DNA of 64,000 bases from CAWIKY01 sp963836905 (GCA_963836905.1 CAWIKY010000004.1:62001-126000), one strand, 5' to 3'; numbered from the stretch's first letter, positions 8,264 through 15,732 are shown. A program made the numbers and translations. Notes: generated from the letters alone by a model not told the origin.

Positions 8264-8611
8264 TTATGGGTGAAGGTCCAAAAGCCTTGCGAGCACGCCC
8301 CGCACAGCACTTACGGTTTCAACGCCGACCGTACCGACCTTGCGCAGATGGCGTGCCTCCCGGTCGATCGACTTGATGTGATCCACGAGAACCTGCCCTT
8401 TCACAGGTGAAGCCTCGGGAAGTGTTATCCGCGTTGGCCAGGGCCGGACCGTGCTCGTGATCGGACAGACGATCGCCATGTTGGTAAGCGCATGATAGCT
8501 CGCATCGCTCATGACGATTGCCGGGCGATGTCCGCTTTGCCCGCGCCCGATCCTTGGGTCGAAATCCGCCCAGACGATGTCACCAACGTCCAGCGTGTCG
8601 CCCTCGCTCAT
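8264..8611 (-). CDS. mazF: MazF/PemK-family toxin endoribonuclease
   Basis: This 115-residue toxin would cleave mRNA at short sequence motifs when freed from its antitoxin. Family features are the N-terminal GDIVWADFDPRIGRGQSGHRPAIVMS with the conserved Arg/Pro loop, the central VCPITSTVRPWP strand, and GQVLVDHIKSIDREAR containing the conserved Asp and Ser. The start overlaps the mazE stop by four bases, as usual for translationally coupled TA pairs. The module sits between ilvN and ilvC, an unusual place for a TA module. Confidence 0.93.
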   Translation of the reverse strand: MSEGDTLDVGDIVWADFDPRIGRGQSGHRPAIVMSDASYHALTNMAIVCPITSTVRPWPTRITLPEASPVKGQVLVDHIKSIDREARHLRKVGTVGVETVSAVRGVLARLLDLHP

Positions 8612-8904
8612 GTCGCGCTGTCCTCATCATAAGCCGGCCATTCGCTATCAAGGACAGGCCAGACCTCATTGCTGTGATCACGAACATAGGCGGTTCTTCC
8701 GCCGAGCCGCTTCATCTCCGCGATCATTTCGTCGAGCGTCGCATAAGCGGGGTCTGCGGAAACCGGCGTGAACGCCGCCTTGCGCCCCTCGACGGCAAAC
8801 TCTGCCGTATCGCCCTCTTTCAGGCCCAGTTCTTCGGCCAGCGCCTTGGGCAGCCGGACCGCGAGGCTGTTGCCCCATTTGGAGATTTTCACCTGAACGC
8901 CCAT
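8608..8904 (-). CDS. mazE: MazE-type (AbrB-fold) antitoxin
   Basis: The product is a 98-residue antitoxin. Its N-terminal half is a swapped-hairpin AbrB DNA-binding domain (KISKWGNSLAVRLPKALAEELGL); the C-terminal half is acidic and probably wraps around the toxin. It would neutralise MazF and repress the operon. A perfect 17-bp palindrome at 8924-8940 directly upstream is the likely operator. Confidence 0.93.
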   Translation of the reverse strand: MGVQVKISKWGNSLAVRLPKALAEELGLKEGDTAEFAVEGRKAAFTPVSADPAYATLDEMIAEMKRLGGRTAYVRDHSNEVWPVLDSEWPAYDEDSAT

Positions 8905-8923
8905 CGGTTTGACCCTCTCTTCG

Positions 8924-8940
8924 GATATACATTGTATATC
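8924..8940. promoter_or_regulatory. Probable MazE operator, 17-bp perfect palindrome
   Basis: GATATACA-T-TGTATATC is a perfect inverted repeat ending 19 bases before the mazE start. It is strikingly A+T-rich in a GC-rich setting and overlaps the expected promoter -10 region, as is typical of autoregulated TA operons. Confidence 0.75.
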
Positions 8941-8957
8941 ATTGCGAACCCTGCGTC

Positions 8958-9038
8958 ACCCGTCCGGCAGGCCACGCTGGATGGAGAGGACACCGGTGCG
9001 CGAGACCTGAACCAGCCCGAGCGGCATCATCAGCTTGA
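8958..9038. repeat. 81-bp direct repeat, copy 1 (extra ilvN 3' end)
   Basis: This matches 10079-10159 at 75 of 81 positions. Read on the minus strand it encodes the last 25 residues of IlvN (LMMPLGLVQVSRTG...RGLPDG) and a TGA stop. Inside that tail every difference from the intact copy is synonymous, apart from TGA against TAA as stop. It is a detached IlvN tail left on the far side of the inserted gene. Confidence 0.95.
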
Positions 9039-10040
9039 CATACTTTTACGAAGCGAATTTTTGATGCAAGCTATGAGCTTGTCTTCAAAATCCTCAAGGT
9101 TGTCGCGGTCCCACATTACGATTGTGGAGTGATTCACATCGAAATGCGGTTTCTCTTTTTCGAATGCCTCTTTTTCGCATAGGTAGATGACCGGTTTTCC
9201 CAGCCCTTCCGCATAACCCGCCTCCCAATACGCGCCTTTATTTCCATGAGTCAGGTCGGCTAGCACAAAATCGGAGTCAGCGATGGCTTCACGCATGATG
9301 TTGTCGATGATGCCAGCCTGAGAGACTTCGGGGCTATCGACCCGGTTAATAGGGTACCCGAGACTAGCTGAAACCTTACCTTGAATATTGGTTTTTACGA
9401 TTTCATCGAGATTATTGTCCCCAAACTGCATCGCAATAAACCCAACCGGTTTTATCGAGGTCTCTTTTTGAATGCTTTCCCACTTTTCCGAACCACTAAG
9501 AGTTAATCGCAAACCAGTGAGTTGTGTGTTATTCGGGCTCTCCTTGGTGCCAAAAGGTTGGAATGCGACCCAGCCTCTAGCCTGCATATCATTCAGGAGG
9601 TTCTCTACGTCCATCGGATCGAGAGTCGCGATGAGTGCACGCATGTCACGCGTATTCGGGTCAGAGCTATCCATGGAACGTGCGCGATTAGCAGTGAAGC
9701 GTAAAATATGACGCACTTTCTGGCTGACCCCAGGCCAAACGAATGAGTTGTCTTCGATCTTGGAAAAACATTCACTATCGACAGTAACGCCGAAACCTTC
9801 TTGAAAGCTCATATCGATTTTATGCCGAACTAAGTAGGAGAGCATTGCGCGCTGAGAGTCGCTTAAGGTATCCTTTGGTCTGTCTTTAAAATTTTCGCCG
9901 TCAAACGAATTCATTAAAAACTTACCACAGTTTGAACAGTCATAGAAGTATGTATGACCCTTTTCTATATGTGACTGTACAAAGCCCGTTTTTGGGTTGT
10001 CACAAATCGGGCAGCGAATGTCATAGCTATAGTCTGGCAT
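9030..10040 (-). CDS. Zinc-ribbon protein with TIR/nucleoside deoxyribosyltransferase-like domain, putative defence effector
   Basis: The product has 336 residues and no name I recognise. The N-terminus has four Cys as two CxxC pairs (10/13 and 35/38), a zinc ribbon. Residues about 130-190 look like a winged helix (LLNDMQARGWVAF, then LRLTLSGSEKWESI). Residues about 199-330 resemble the nucleoside 2-deoxyribosyltransferase/TIR-like fold: GFIAMQFG, DSDFVLADLT, and NKGAYWEAGYAEGLGKPVIYL with a conserved-looking Glu273. Such domains hydrolyse NAD or nucleosides in several antiphage systems, so an abortive-infection effector is my inference. The last two codons and stop fall inside the duplicated ilvN sequence. 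It lies within the ilv operon next to mazEF. Confidence 0.7.
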   Translation of the reverse strand: MPDYSYDIRCPICDNPKTGFVQSHIEKGHTYFYDCSNCGKFLMNSFDGENFKDRPKDTLSDSQRAMLSYLVRHKIDMSFQEGFGVTVDSECFSKIEDNSFVWPGVSQKVRHILRFTANRARSMDSSDPNTRDMRALIATLDPMDVENLLNDMQARGWVAFQPFGTKESPNNTQLTGLRLTLSGSEKWESIQKETSIKPVGFIAMQFGDNNLDEIVKTNIQGKVSASLGYPINRVDSPEVSQAGIIDNIMREAIADSDFVLADLTHGNKGAYWEAGYAEGLGKPVIYLCEKEAFEKEKPHFDVNHSTIVMWDRDNLEDFEDKLIACIKNSLRKSMSS

Positions 10041-10078
10041 TGCTCTTAGCTCCGTTGAAACGACCGGAAGCCCCGTTT
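9039..10078. mobile_element. Single-gene island inserted at the ilvN 3' end
   Basis: This segment of about 1.04 kb is clearly richer in A+T than ilvN or mazE and carries one gene in the same orientation as ilvN. It lies between two copies of an 81-bp ilvN-derived repeat. No recombinase gene is present. The architecture matches the methyltransferase/nuclease island at 1601-3577. Confidence 0.8.
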
Positions 10079-10673
10079 ACCCGTCAGGCAGGCCGCGCTG
10101 GATGGAGAGGACACCCGTGCGCGAGACCTGAACCAGACCGAGCGGCATCATCAACTCGATGAACTGGTCGATCTTGGCAGACCCGCCGGTCAGCTCGAAG
10201 ATGAAGCTTTCGAGGGTCACGTCCAGCACGCGGGCCCGGAAGATGTCCGACAGGCGCATGGCCTCGACGCGTTCGTTGGATCCGGTGGCCGCCTCGACCT
10301 TCACGAGCGCCAGTTCGCGCTCCAGCCCGGCCGGTGAGAGCGTGATGTCCACCACGCGGATGACCGGAACGAGCCGTTCAAGCTGGGCCTTGATCTGGTC
10401 GATGATGTGGATCGTTCCCGTCGTCACGATGGTGATGCGTGAGCGGTGCCGGGCCCGGTCGGTTTCGGCGACCGTCAGGCTCTCGATGTTGTAACCGCGC
10501 GCAGCAAACAGGCTGACCACGCGCGCCAGCACGCCCGGCTCGTTGGTAACGATGGCGGCAAGGGTGCGCCGCACGATCGCGTCACCGGCATGATCATCGA
10601 TGAAATAGGCGCTTTTCGGCGCGTCGTCCGCCGCTTCCGGGCCGTCCCGCATGTCTTTTATATCCTGCGCCAT
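10077..10673 (-). CDS. ilvN: Acetolactate synthase small (regulatory) subunit
   Basis: The 198-residue product has an N-terminal ACT domain (TLAAIVTNEPGVLARVVSLFAARGYNIESL) that binds valine for feedback inhibition, and the C-terminal ALS_ss_C domain. It pairs with the IlvB large subunit. Its start codon overlaps the ilvB stop by one base, so the two are translationally coupled. Its last 25 codons exist twice because of the insertion downstream (copy at 8958-9038). Also called ilvH. Confidence 0.97.
   Translation of the reverse strand: MAQDIKDMRDGPEAADDAPKSAYFIDDHAGDAIVRRTLAAIVTNEPGVLARVVSLFAARGYNIESLTVAETDRARHRSRITIVTTGTIHIIDQIKAQLERLVPVIRVVDITLSPAGLERELALVKVEAATGSNERVEAMRLSDIFRARVLDVTLESFIFELTGGSAKIDQFIELMMPLGLVQVSRTGVLSIQRGLPDG
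10079..10159. repeat. 81-bp direct repeat, copy 2 (3' end of intact ilvN)
   Basis: This partner of 8958-9038 forms the real 3' end of ilvN. The six mismatches change a Pro, an Arg, a Thr, a Gly and a Leu codon silently, plus one base at the outer border. The stop differs as well (TAA against TGA) through the adjacent base. Confidence 0.95.
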
Positions 10674-12445
10674 CAGACCATGACCTTTCCGGCTTCGCTG
10701 ACTTCGTCACCCATGATGGTGCCGAGCAGCATTTCGTTGTGAGCAGCCCCTGACGGGATCATCGGGAAGCAGTTTTCCTCTTTCGAAACGCGGCAGTCGA
10801 AAAGAACCGGACCATCATAGGCGATCATCTCCTCGATAGCCGCATCGAGATCCGCCGGGTCATCGCAGCGTATGCCGTGCCCGCCATAGGCCTCTGCCAG
10901 CTTGGCAAAGTCCGGCAGGCTGGCGGAATAAGAGTGCGAATAACGCTCGCCATGCAAAAGCTGCTGCCATTGGCGCACCATACCCATCCATTCATTGTTG
11001 AGGATGAACACCTTCACCGGAAGACCGTGCTGCACCGCGGTCGACATCTCCTGCATGCACATCTGGATCGATGCCTCACCGGCAATGTCAATGACGAGTG
11101 CGTCGGGATGCGCCATCTGCACCCCGATGGCTGCGGGCAGGCCATATCCCATCGTACCGAGGCCGCCGCTCGTCATCCAGCGGTTGGGTTGCTCGAAGGG
11201 GAAGAACTGCGCGGCCCACATCTGATGCTGACCAACCTCCGTGGTGATGTAGGTTTCGCGGCCTTTCGTCAGGGCATGCAGACGCTCGATAGCGTATTGC
11301 GGCTTGATGACATCCTTACCCTGATCATAGGCAAAGCACTTGCGCGCCCGCCACTCATCGATCTGTGCCCACCATGGCGAAAGGTCCATCGCGGCAAGAT
11401 CACTTTGTTCCCATGCGTCCAGAAGCCCGCTGAGTGCCTGACCTGCATCTGCGATGATGCCGAGATCGACCCGCACCGTCTTGTTGATCGAGGAAGCGTC
11501 GATATCGATGTAAATCTTGCGCGAATGCGGCGAGAAGGCATCCAGCCTTCCTGTAACCCGGTCATCGAACCGCGCGCCGATGCAGATGAGCAGATCAGCG
11601 TCATGCATGGCGTGATTGGCCTGCCAGCTGCCGTGCATGCCAAGCATGCCGAGCCAAGCGTCTCCGGATGCCGGATAGGCGCCCAGACCCATCAGCGTGG
11701 ACGTGACGGGAAAGCCGGTCGCCGCGACCAGTTTTCGCAAGGTCTGGCTGGCCTCCGGCCCGGCATTAATGATGCCGCCGCCGGTGTAGAAGACGGGGCG
11801 TTTGGCAACGGCCATCATCGCAACCGCTTCGGCGATGCGGGCGGGGTCGGCCGCGAATGCAGGCCGGTAAGCCGCCATCGCGACGCTCTCCTTGCCCTGA
11901 TAGGTGCCTTTGGCGAACTGGATATCCTTCGGAATATCGATGATTACAGGGCCGGGCCGCCCTGTCGTGGCAACATGGAAGGCCTCGTGGATGATGCGCG
12001 CCAGATCGTTGACGTTGCGGACCAGGTAATTGTGTTTGGCGCAGCTTCGCGTGATGCCAACGGTATCGCATTCCTGAAACGCATCCGAGCCGATGAGGTG
12101 ACGTGGCACCTGCCCGGTGATGACCACCATGGGAATGGAGTCCATCATCGCATCGGCAATCGGCGTGATGGTGTTGGTCGCACCGGGACCGGATGTAACC
12201 AGAACAACGCCGGGCTTGCCGGATGAACGCGCGTACCCCTCGGCGGCATGGCCTGCCCCCTGTTCATGGCGCACCAGAACGTGGTTGATTTCAGGGACAC
12301 TGAAGAGCGCGTCATAGATCGGCAATACCGCGCCGCCCGGATATCCGAACAGGGTATCGACACCCTGCTCTGCCAGCGCACGTACCACGATTTGCGCTCC
12401 GCTAAGGGTTTCGGTTCGGTTGGCGGTGCTGGTCTGCGTGTCCAT
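10673..12445 (-). CDS. ilvB: Acetolactate synthase large (catalytic) subunit
   Basis: This 590-residue ThDP-, FAD- and Mg-dependent enzyme condenses pyruvate with pyruvate or 2-ketobutyrate, the first committed step of branched-chain amino acid synthesis. Motifs are the activating Glu region VLVRHEQGAGHAAEGYAR, SGPGATNTITPIADA, and the ThDP motif spanning GDEASIQM-like IAGEASIQMCMQE to NNEWMGMVRQW. I choose ATG 12445 (MDTQTSTANR) because an alternative start at 12478 would lie inside the attenuator hairpin. Expression is probably controlled by the upstream leader peptide and terminator. Confidence 0.96.
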   Translation of the reverse strand: MDTQTSTANRTETLSGAQIVVRALAEQGVDTLFGYPGGAVLPIYDALFSVPEINHVLVRHEQGAGHAAEGYARSSGKPGVVLVTSGPGATNTITPIADAMMDSIPMVVITGQVPRHLIGSDAFQECDTVGITRSCAKHNYLVRNVNDLARIIHEAFHVATTGRPGPVIIDIPKDIQFAKGTYQGKESVAMAAYRPAFAADPARIAEAVAMMAVAKRPVFYTGGGIINAGPEASQTLRKLVAATGFPVTSTLMGLGAYPASGDAWLGMLGMHGSWQANHAMHDADLLICIGARFDDRVTGRLDAFSPHSRKIYIDIDASSINKTVRVDLGIIADAGQALSGLLDAWEQSDLAAMDLSPWWAQIDEWRARKCFAYDQGKDVIKPQYAIERLHALTKGRETYITTEVGQHQMWAAQFFPFEQPNRWMTSGGLGTMGYGLPAAIGVQMAHPDALVIDIAGEASIQMCMQEMSTAVQHGLPVKVFILNNEWMGMVRQWQQLLHGERYSHSYSASLPDFAKLAEAYGGHGIRCDDPADLDAAIEEMIAYDGPVLFDCRVSKEENCFPMIPSGAAHNEMLLGTIMGDEVSEAGKVMV

Positions 12446-12474
12446 TGTGTCGTTTCCGGCGGCTAGAAGTGCGG

Positions 12475-12503
12475 ACAAAAAGAAAGGGGCCCGAAGAGCC
12501 CCT
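12475..12503 (-). terminator. ilv attenuator (rho-independent terminator)
   Basis: On the minus strand AGGGGCTC-TTC-GGGCCCCT forms an eight-pair stem (one T-G pair) followed by TTCTTTTT. It lies between the leader-peptide stop and the ilvB start, as expected for an attenuator that ends transcription when branched-chain aminoacyl-tRNAs are plentiful. Confidence 0.85.
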
Positions 12504-12510
12504 GTCTGTC

Positions 12511-12556
12511 ACGCGCGAGATGATCACAAAACCTTTTCAGGCTGTGGCTCGCGCGT
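12511..12556 (-). promoter_or_regulatory. ilv leader competing/pause stem
   Basis: ACGCGCGAG (minus strand, 12548-12556) can pair perfectly with CTCGCGCGT (12511-12519). The first arm lies in the leader-peptide codons just after the Leu-Val-Val-Ile run, so a ribosome stalled there would block this pairing. This is the geometry of a leader control stem, although the full set of alternative structures was not computed. Confidence 0.55.
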
Positions 12557-12599
12557 AGCGAATTACTACAAGTGTCGAAGGGTTTTTACCAAACGTCAT
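12537..12599 (-). CDS. ilvL: ilv leader peptide
   Basis: This 20-codon open frame has the consecutive regulatory codons CTT GTA GTA ATT (Leu-Val-Val-Ile) in its middle and ends in TGA. A terminator hairpin follows at 12475-12503 and ilvB begins about 90 bases downstream. Stalling at the Leu/Val/Ile codons when these amino acids are scarce would favour antitermination. Attenuation of the ilvBN operon has been described in Caulobacter, which supports the reading. Only about nine bases separate the start from the miaA stop, and no good Shine-Dalgarno is present. Confidence 0.85.
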   Translation of the reverse strand: MTFGKNPSTLVVIRYARATA

Positions 12600-12606
12600 G
12601 TTTCAC

Positions 12607-12634
12607 GCTTATCTTTTTCGTGCGGAGGCGTCAA
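12607..12634 (-). promoter_or_regulatory. Candidate ilv promoter inside the miaA 3' end
   Basis: On the minus strand TTGACG (12629-12634) is followed after 15-17 bases by GATAAG/ATAAGC (12607-12613). Transcription would then begin within a base or two of the leader ATG at 12599, giving a nearly leaderless message. The promoter would overlap the last miaA codons. The call rests on consensus match only. Confidence 0.35.
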
Positions 12635-13553
12635 TCTCTCGAAAAAGGGCATGAATTACCTTTTTGCGGGCACCAAGGTCCTGCGATGGAATACGCGGCC
12701 AGAACGGAAACTGTTGCGCGATCCAGGTAAATTGCCGCTTTGCATACCGACGGGTGTCACGCTGTGCCCCTTCGGCGGCCTGTTCGGATGTCATCTCGCC
12801 GCGCAGGAACGCCAGAAGCCATGGCATGCCATGCGCCTTCATTGCGGGCAGCGACGGGTCGAGGCCCCGTTCGGAAAGTGCACGGGCCTCGTCCATCGCC
12901 CCTTCGATCAGCATGGACGAGAAACGTTTGTCGATGCGGTTGTAGAGCCGCGCACGGGGCGGAGTGAGCGCGACACCAAGCCAGTTTCCCGGATCCAGCA
13001 CGGGTTCGGACCGCTTGCCGTGGAAGGCAGACAGGCGCTTGCCCGTCGCCAGCCAGACCTCGAGCGCACGCTGTATGCGCTGCCTGTCGCCGGGTTCGAG
13101 CCGCGCGGCCGTTTCCGGATCGACCTCCATGAGCCGCGCGTGACAGGCGTCCGGCCCGTCCGTCTGCATGAGCTGGCGGGCATCGGAGCGGGCATCTTCA
13201 GGGATGGGCGGAATTTCAGAGAGGCCCTGCACAAGAGCAAGAAGGTTCAGCCCGCTGCCACCGACAATGATGGCGCGCTTGCCACGTGACTGTATGTCGG
13301 CGATGGCCGCCGTGGCATCTGTCAGCCAGCTTCCGACGGAGGCGCGGACGCCCGGGTCCACATAACCGAAGAGATGATGCGGCGCCTGCGCCAGTTCTTC
13401 ATCGTCCGGCCGGGCGGTAAGCACGCGCAGACCGTCATACACCTGCATCGCATCGGCATTGACGATCTCGCCATCCAGCGCGTTCGCCAGCGCGATGGAG
13501 ACTTGCGTCTTGCCGCTGGCTGTAGGACCGTGAATGAGGATAGAGGCAGTCAT
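12609..13553 (-). CDS. miaA: tRNA dimethylallyltransferase
   Basis: The 314-residue product transfers a dimethylallyl group to N6 of A37 in tRNAs reading UNN codons. It has the N-terminal P-loop GPTASGKT (about residues 9-16), the substrate-binding segment NADAMQVYDGLRVLTARP, VGGSGLNLLALVQGL, and the C-terminal RYAKRQFTWIAQQ with conserved Arg. The length is normal. Its 3' end is immediately followed by the ilv leader peptide, so ilv transcription starts within miaA or reads through from it. A coupling is plausible, since MiaA affects the decoding that attenuation senses. Confidence 0.96.
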   Translation of the reverse strand: MTASILIHGPTASGKTQVSIALANALDGEIVNADAMQVYDGLRVLTARPDDEELAQAPHHLFGYVDPGVRASVGSWLTDATAAIADIQSRGKRAIIVGGSGLNLLALVQGLSEIPPIPEDARSDARQLMQTDGPDACHARLMEVDPETAARLEPGDRQRIQRALEVWLATGKRLSAFHGKRSEPVLDPGNWLGVALTPPRARLYNRIDKRFSSMLIEGAMDEARALSERGLDPSLPAMKAHGMPWLLAFLRGEMTSEQAAEGAQRDTRRYAKRQFTWIAQQFPFWPRIPSQDLGARKKVIHALFREIDASARKR

Positions 13554-13615
13554 GTTCCACGATTAGCGTTTCCGACAGTTTTGTGAAACCCGCCATTTCT
13601 GCCGGAAAGGATGAC

Positions 13616-14548
13616 ATGACCAAAGCCGATGACCACGCTGACGCCTTTCAGTCCTTCGCGCTGATCTGCGTGCAGAGGGTAATGAACGGACGTCTGGCCG
13701 AGAGTGTCGATGCCGCTGTCCGGGCGCTGAACCTCGCGCCGGATCGCATCGAACCCGTGTACACGCCCGGACCGTCCTGCATTTCGGTGACACTGCGCCT
13801 CGCCCCCGGCGCGGTAGAGGAAACGCGCGCGCATTTTTCCGCAGCGTTTTCCGAGACCTCCGACTTCGCGCTCTTGCCTCTGGCCGGACTGCGTAAACGT
13901 CTCCTGATCTGCGATATGGACTCCACAATAATCGGTCAGGAGTGCATTGACGAGCTGGCGGACTTTGCCGGACGGCGGGGCGAGATCAGTGCCATCACGG
14001 AACGCGCCATGGCGGGTGAACTCGACTTCGAAGCGGCCTTGCGTGAGCGCGTCAGCATGCTGGCGGGTCTGCGAGAGGCTGACCTGCAGGCCTGTTTCGA
14101 CCAGCGGATCACGCTTACGCCGGGCGCAAAGACGCTTGTGGCCACGATGAAGGCCCATGGCGCGCATACCCTGCTAGTTTCTGGCGGGTTCACCTTCTTT
14201 ACGGAGCGGGTCGCACGGCTTGCAGGGTTCGATGCTCATTTCGCCAACGAGCTGATTGTTGAAGATGGCAGGCTGACAGGAGCCGTGGGCCACCCGATCC
14301 TCGGGCGCGCGGCCAAACGCGAGAGGCTGGAGGAGGCCCTGTCCGCACACGGGCTATTGCCCGAGGACGCTGTCGCCATAGGAGACGGTGCAAATGATCT
14401 GGCAATGATCGAACATGCAGGGCTTGGTATCGGCTTTCGACCGCACAAGGTTCTGCGGCGCGCTGCGGATGCGGTGATCGACGGCGACTCGCTGGAAACC
14501 GCCTTGTATTTGCAGGGCTATGCGCGTGAGGCGTTTGTTTCAGGATAG
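13616..14548 (+). CDS. serB: Phosphoserine phosphatase
   Basis: This 310-residue HAD-superfamily enzyme releases serine from phosphoserine, the last step of serine synthesis. The catalytic DMDSTIIGQE contains the nucleophilic Asp; motif II is LVSGGFTFFTERVA, and motif III/IV is IGDGANDLAMIEHAGLGI. An N-terminal ACT-like domain of about 90 residues precedes the catalytic domain, as in other alphaproteobacterial SerB. ATG 13616 is preceded by GGAAAGG with five bases of spacing, so it is preferred over 13583. It is divergent from miaA with only about 60 bases between them. Confidence 0.95.
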   Translation: MTKADDHADAFQSFALICVQRVMNGRLAESVDAAVRALNLAPDRIEPVYTPGPSCISVTLRLAPGAVEETRAHFSAAFSETSDFALLPLAGLRKRLLICDMDSTIIGQECIDELADFAGRRGEISAITERAMAGELDFEAALRERVSMLAGLREADLQACFDQRITLTPGAKTLVATMKAHGAHTLLVSGGFTFFTERVARLAGFDAHFANELIVEDGRLTGAVGHPILGRAAKRERLEEALSAHGLLPEDAVAIGDGANDLAMIEHAGLGIGFRPHKVLRRAADAVIDGDSLETALYLQGYAREAFVSG

Positions 14549-14840
14549 TGACGAGGACATGCGGTTGCTCGACGCTTTCAGGACGCACGGAACAGTCGCC
14601 TCGCACGGAAACGCTGCACGGTCTGATCCCGCCATTGAAAAAGGATAGACTGAGAGGGTTCCGGCGAGCCTGATAACGCGCCCGCCTGCCCCGCCCTTCC
14701 CTGCAGCCCCTCCGGGCGTTATGCTGGTTCCGGGACGGGCCGGCTTGCCGCACCAGATACGCAACCGGTCTAGAGGCAGGAAAGCACGCCGTACACGGCG
14801 ACGCTGATGAGGAACCAGACCAATGGTAGTACCGCAGCAA
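14549..14840. other. Intergenic region, no gene recognised
   Basis: About 290 bases between serB and a small membrane protein gene. Open frames here are short or are shadows, and I see no terminator with a T tract, no tRNA and no convincing operator. Confidence 0.5.
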
Positions 14841-15323
14841 ATGTCAGGCGCAGGCCGGGTCAGACCCAAACGCGGCGCGCTGAGCGTCAGCTTCACCATT
14901 TTCCCGCTGCTGGTTTTTCCGGTGCTCGTCTATGCCGTTCTGGCCGTGACCGCCGGCGCGTCAAGCGACCCCGGCCTGCCCGGCATACTGGGCAGCCTGA
15001 ACGAGCCGTTCTTTGCGATTCCGATGGCCTCGGATGTCCGGTGGCGACTGACGGTAGGCGACTGCCTGCTGCTCTTCTCGCTCCTGATGCTGTCGATCGA
15101 GATCGTCAAATCGACCAGTTCCAAATCCGGTGCGATCATCAATCACGTGGCGTCGATGATCCTGCTTCTGGTCTGCATCATCCTGTTTCTGCTGGTCGGG
15201 AATTTCGCGACGTCAGTGTTCTTTCTGATCACCATGATGACGCTGCTCGATGTTCTTGCCGGTGTGATGGTGACGATCGTTTCGGCCCGTCGTGACTTCG
15301 GCGTTGGCGACGGCTTCGGCTGA
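14841..15323 (+). CDS. Small inner-membrane protein of unknown function
   Basis: The product has about 160 residues with four predicted membrane helices: the first from about FTIFPLLVFPVLVYAVLAV, the second around LTVGDCLLLFSLLMLSIEIV, the third ASMILLLVCIILFLLVG, and the fourth through FFLITMMTLLDVLAGVMVTIV. The N-terminus is basic and the loop after helix two (KSTSSKSGAIIN) is polar. No catalytic motif is seen. I prefer ATG 14841 (MSGAGRVRPKRG) to 14823. It may be a conserved alphaproteobacterial hypothetical; it lies next to the phage-shock genes on the opposite strand. Confidence 0.7.
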   Translation: MSGAGRVRPKRGALSVSFTIFPLLVFPVLVYAVLAVTAGASSDPGLPGILGSLNEPFFAIPMASDVRWRLTVGDCLLLFSLLMLSIEIVKSTSSKSGAIINHVASMILLLVCIILFLLVGNFATSVFFLITMMTLLDVLAGVMVTIVSARRDFGVGDGFG

Positions 15324-15402
15324 GGTCCGGTTTCCCTTCCGGACGCCTTGCGGTGATACGCTGGCGTGTCGGATGTCGAGGCACGGCACTCACCCCTCAC
15401 CC

Positions 15403-15660
15403 TCAACTGCGGCCGGCCGGTTGCCAGTCGAGGGCAAATTCCGTGCAGCCACCCGGGCGACAGGTTGCACCCGTCTGGAGATCGGCGACGCTCTCGATGG
15501 CGATCATCACGCCCCGGGATGTGTCGGCTGCCAGTGTGAACTGAAGTCCGGCCATGCGAAGATTGATCTCTCCTGCCAGCAGGGCGGCCAGCGCCAGACC
15601 GAGAACCAGAAGGCCTGCTCCGAGCCAGACGCCAACTTTTTCGTCTTGAAAATAGGTCAT
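15403..15660 (-). CDS. Small membrane-anchored hypothetical protein, end of psp cluster
   Basis: The 85-residue product has one strong N-terminal membrane helix (VWLGAGLLVLGLALAALLAG) and then a soluble tail with two Cys (CRPGGC) predicted to face the periplasm. It lies 72 bases after pspC on the same strand, so it may be the last member of the phage-shock operon. I do not recognise the family. The frame is supported by a typical GC-rich codon pattern. Confidence 0.55.
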   Translation of the reverse strand: MTYFQDEKVGVWLGAGLLVLGLALAALLAGEINLRMAGLQFTLAADTSRGVMIAIESVADLQTGATCRPGGCTEFALDWQPAGRS

Positions 15661-15732
15661 GGAATTCCCCCCCTTGCATCCGGACGTCTGACCTCTGGCT
15701 CTTTGGGAAACCCGGTCAGACGCCCCCTCGGT

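Noticed and set aside
10877..12226. 449-codon open frame on the plus strand
   Set aside because: It lies antisense to ilvB; the translation has no recognisable domain, while the minus strand gives complete acetolactate synthase.
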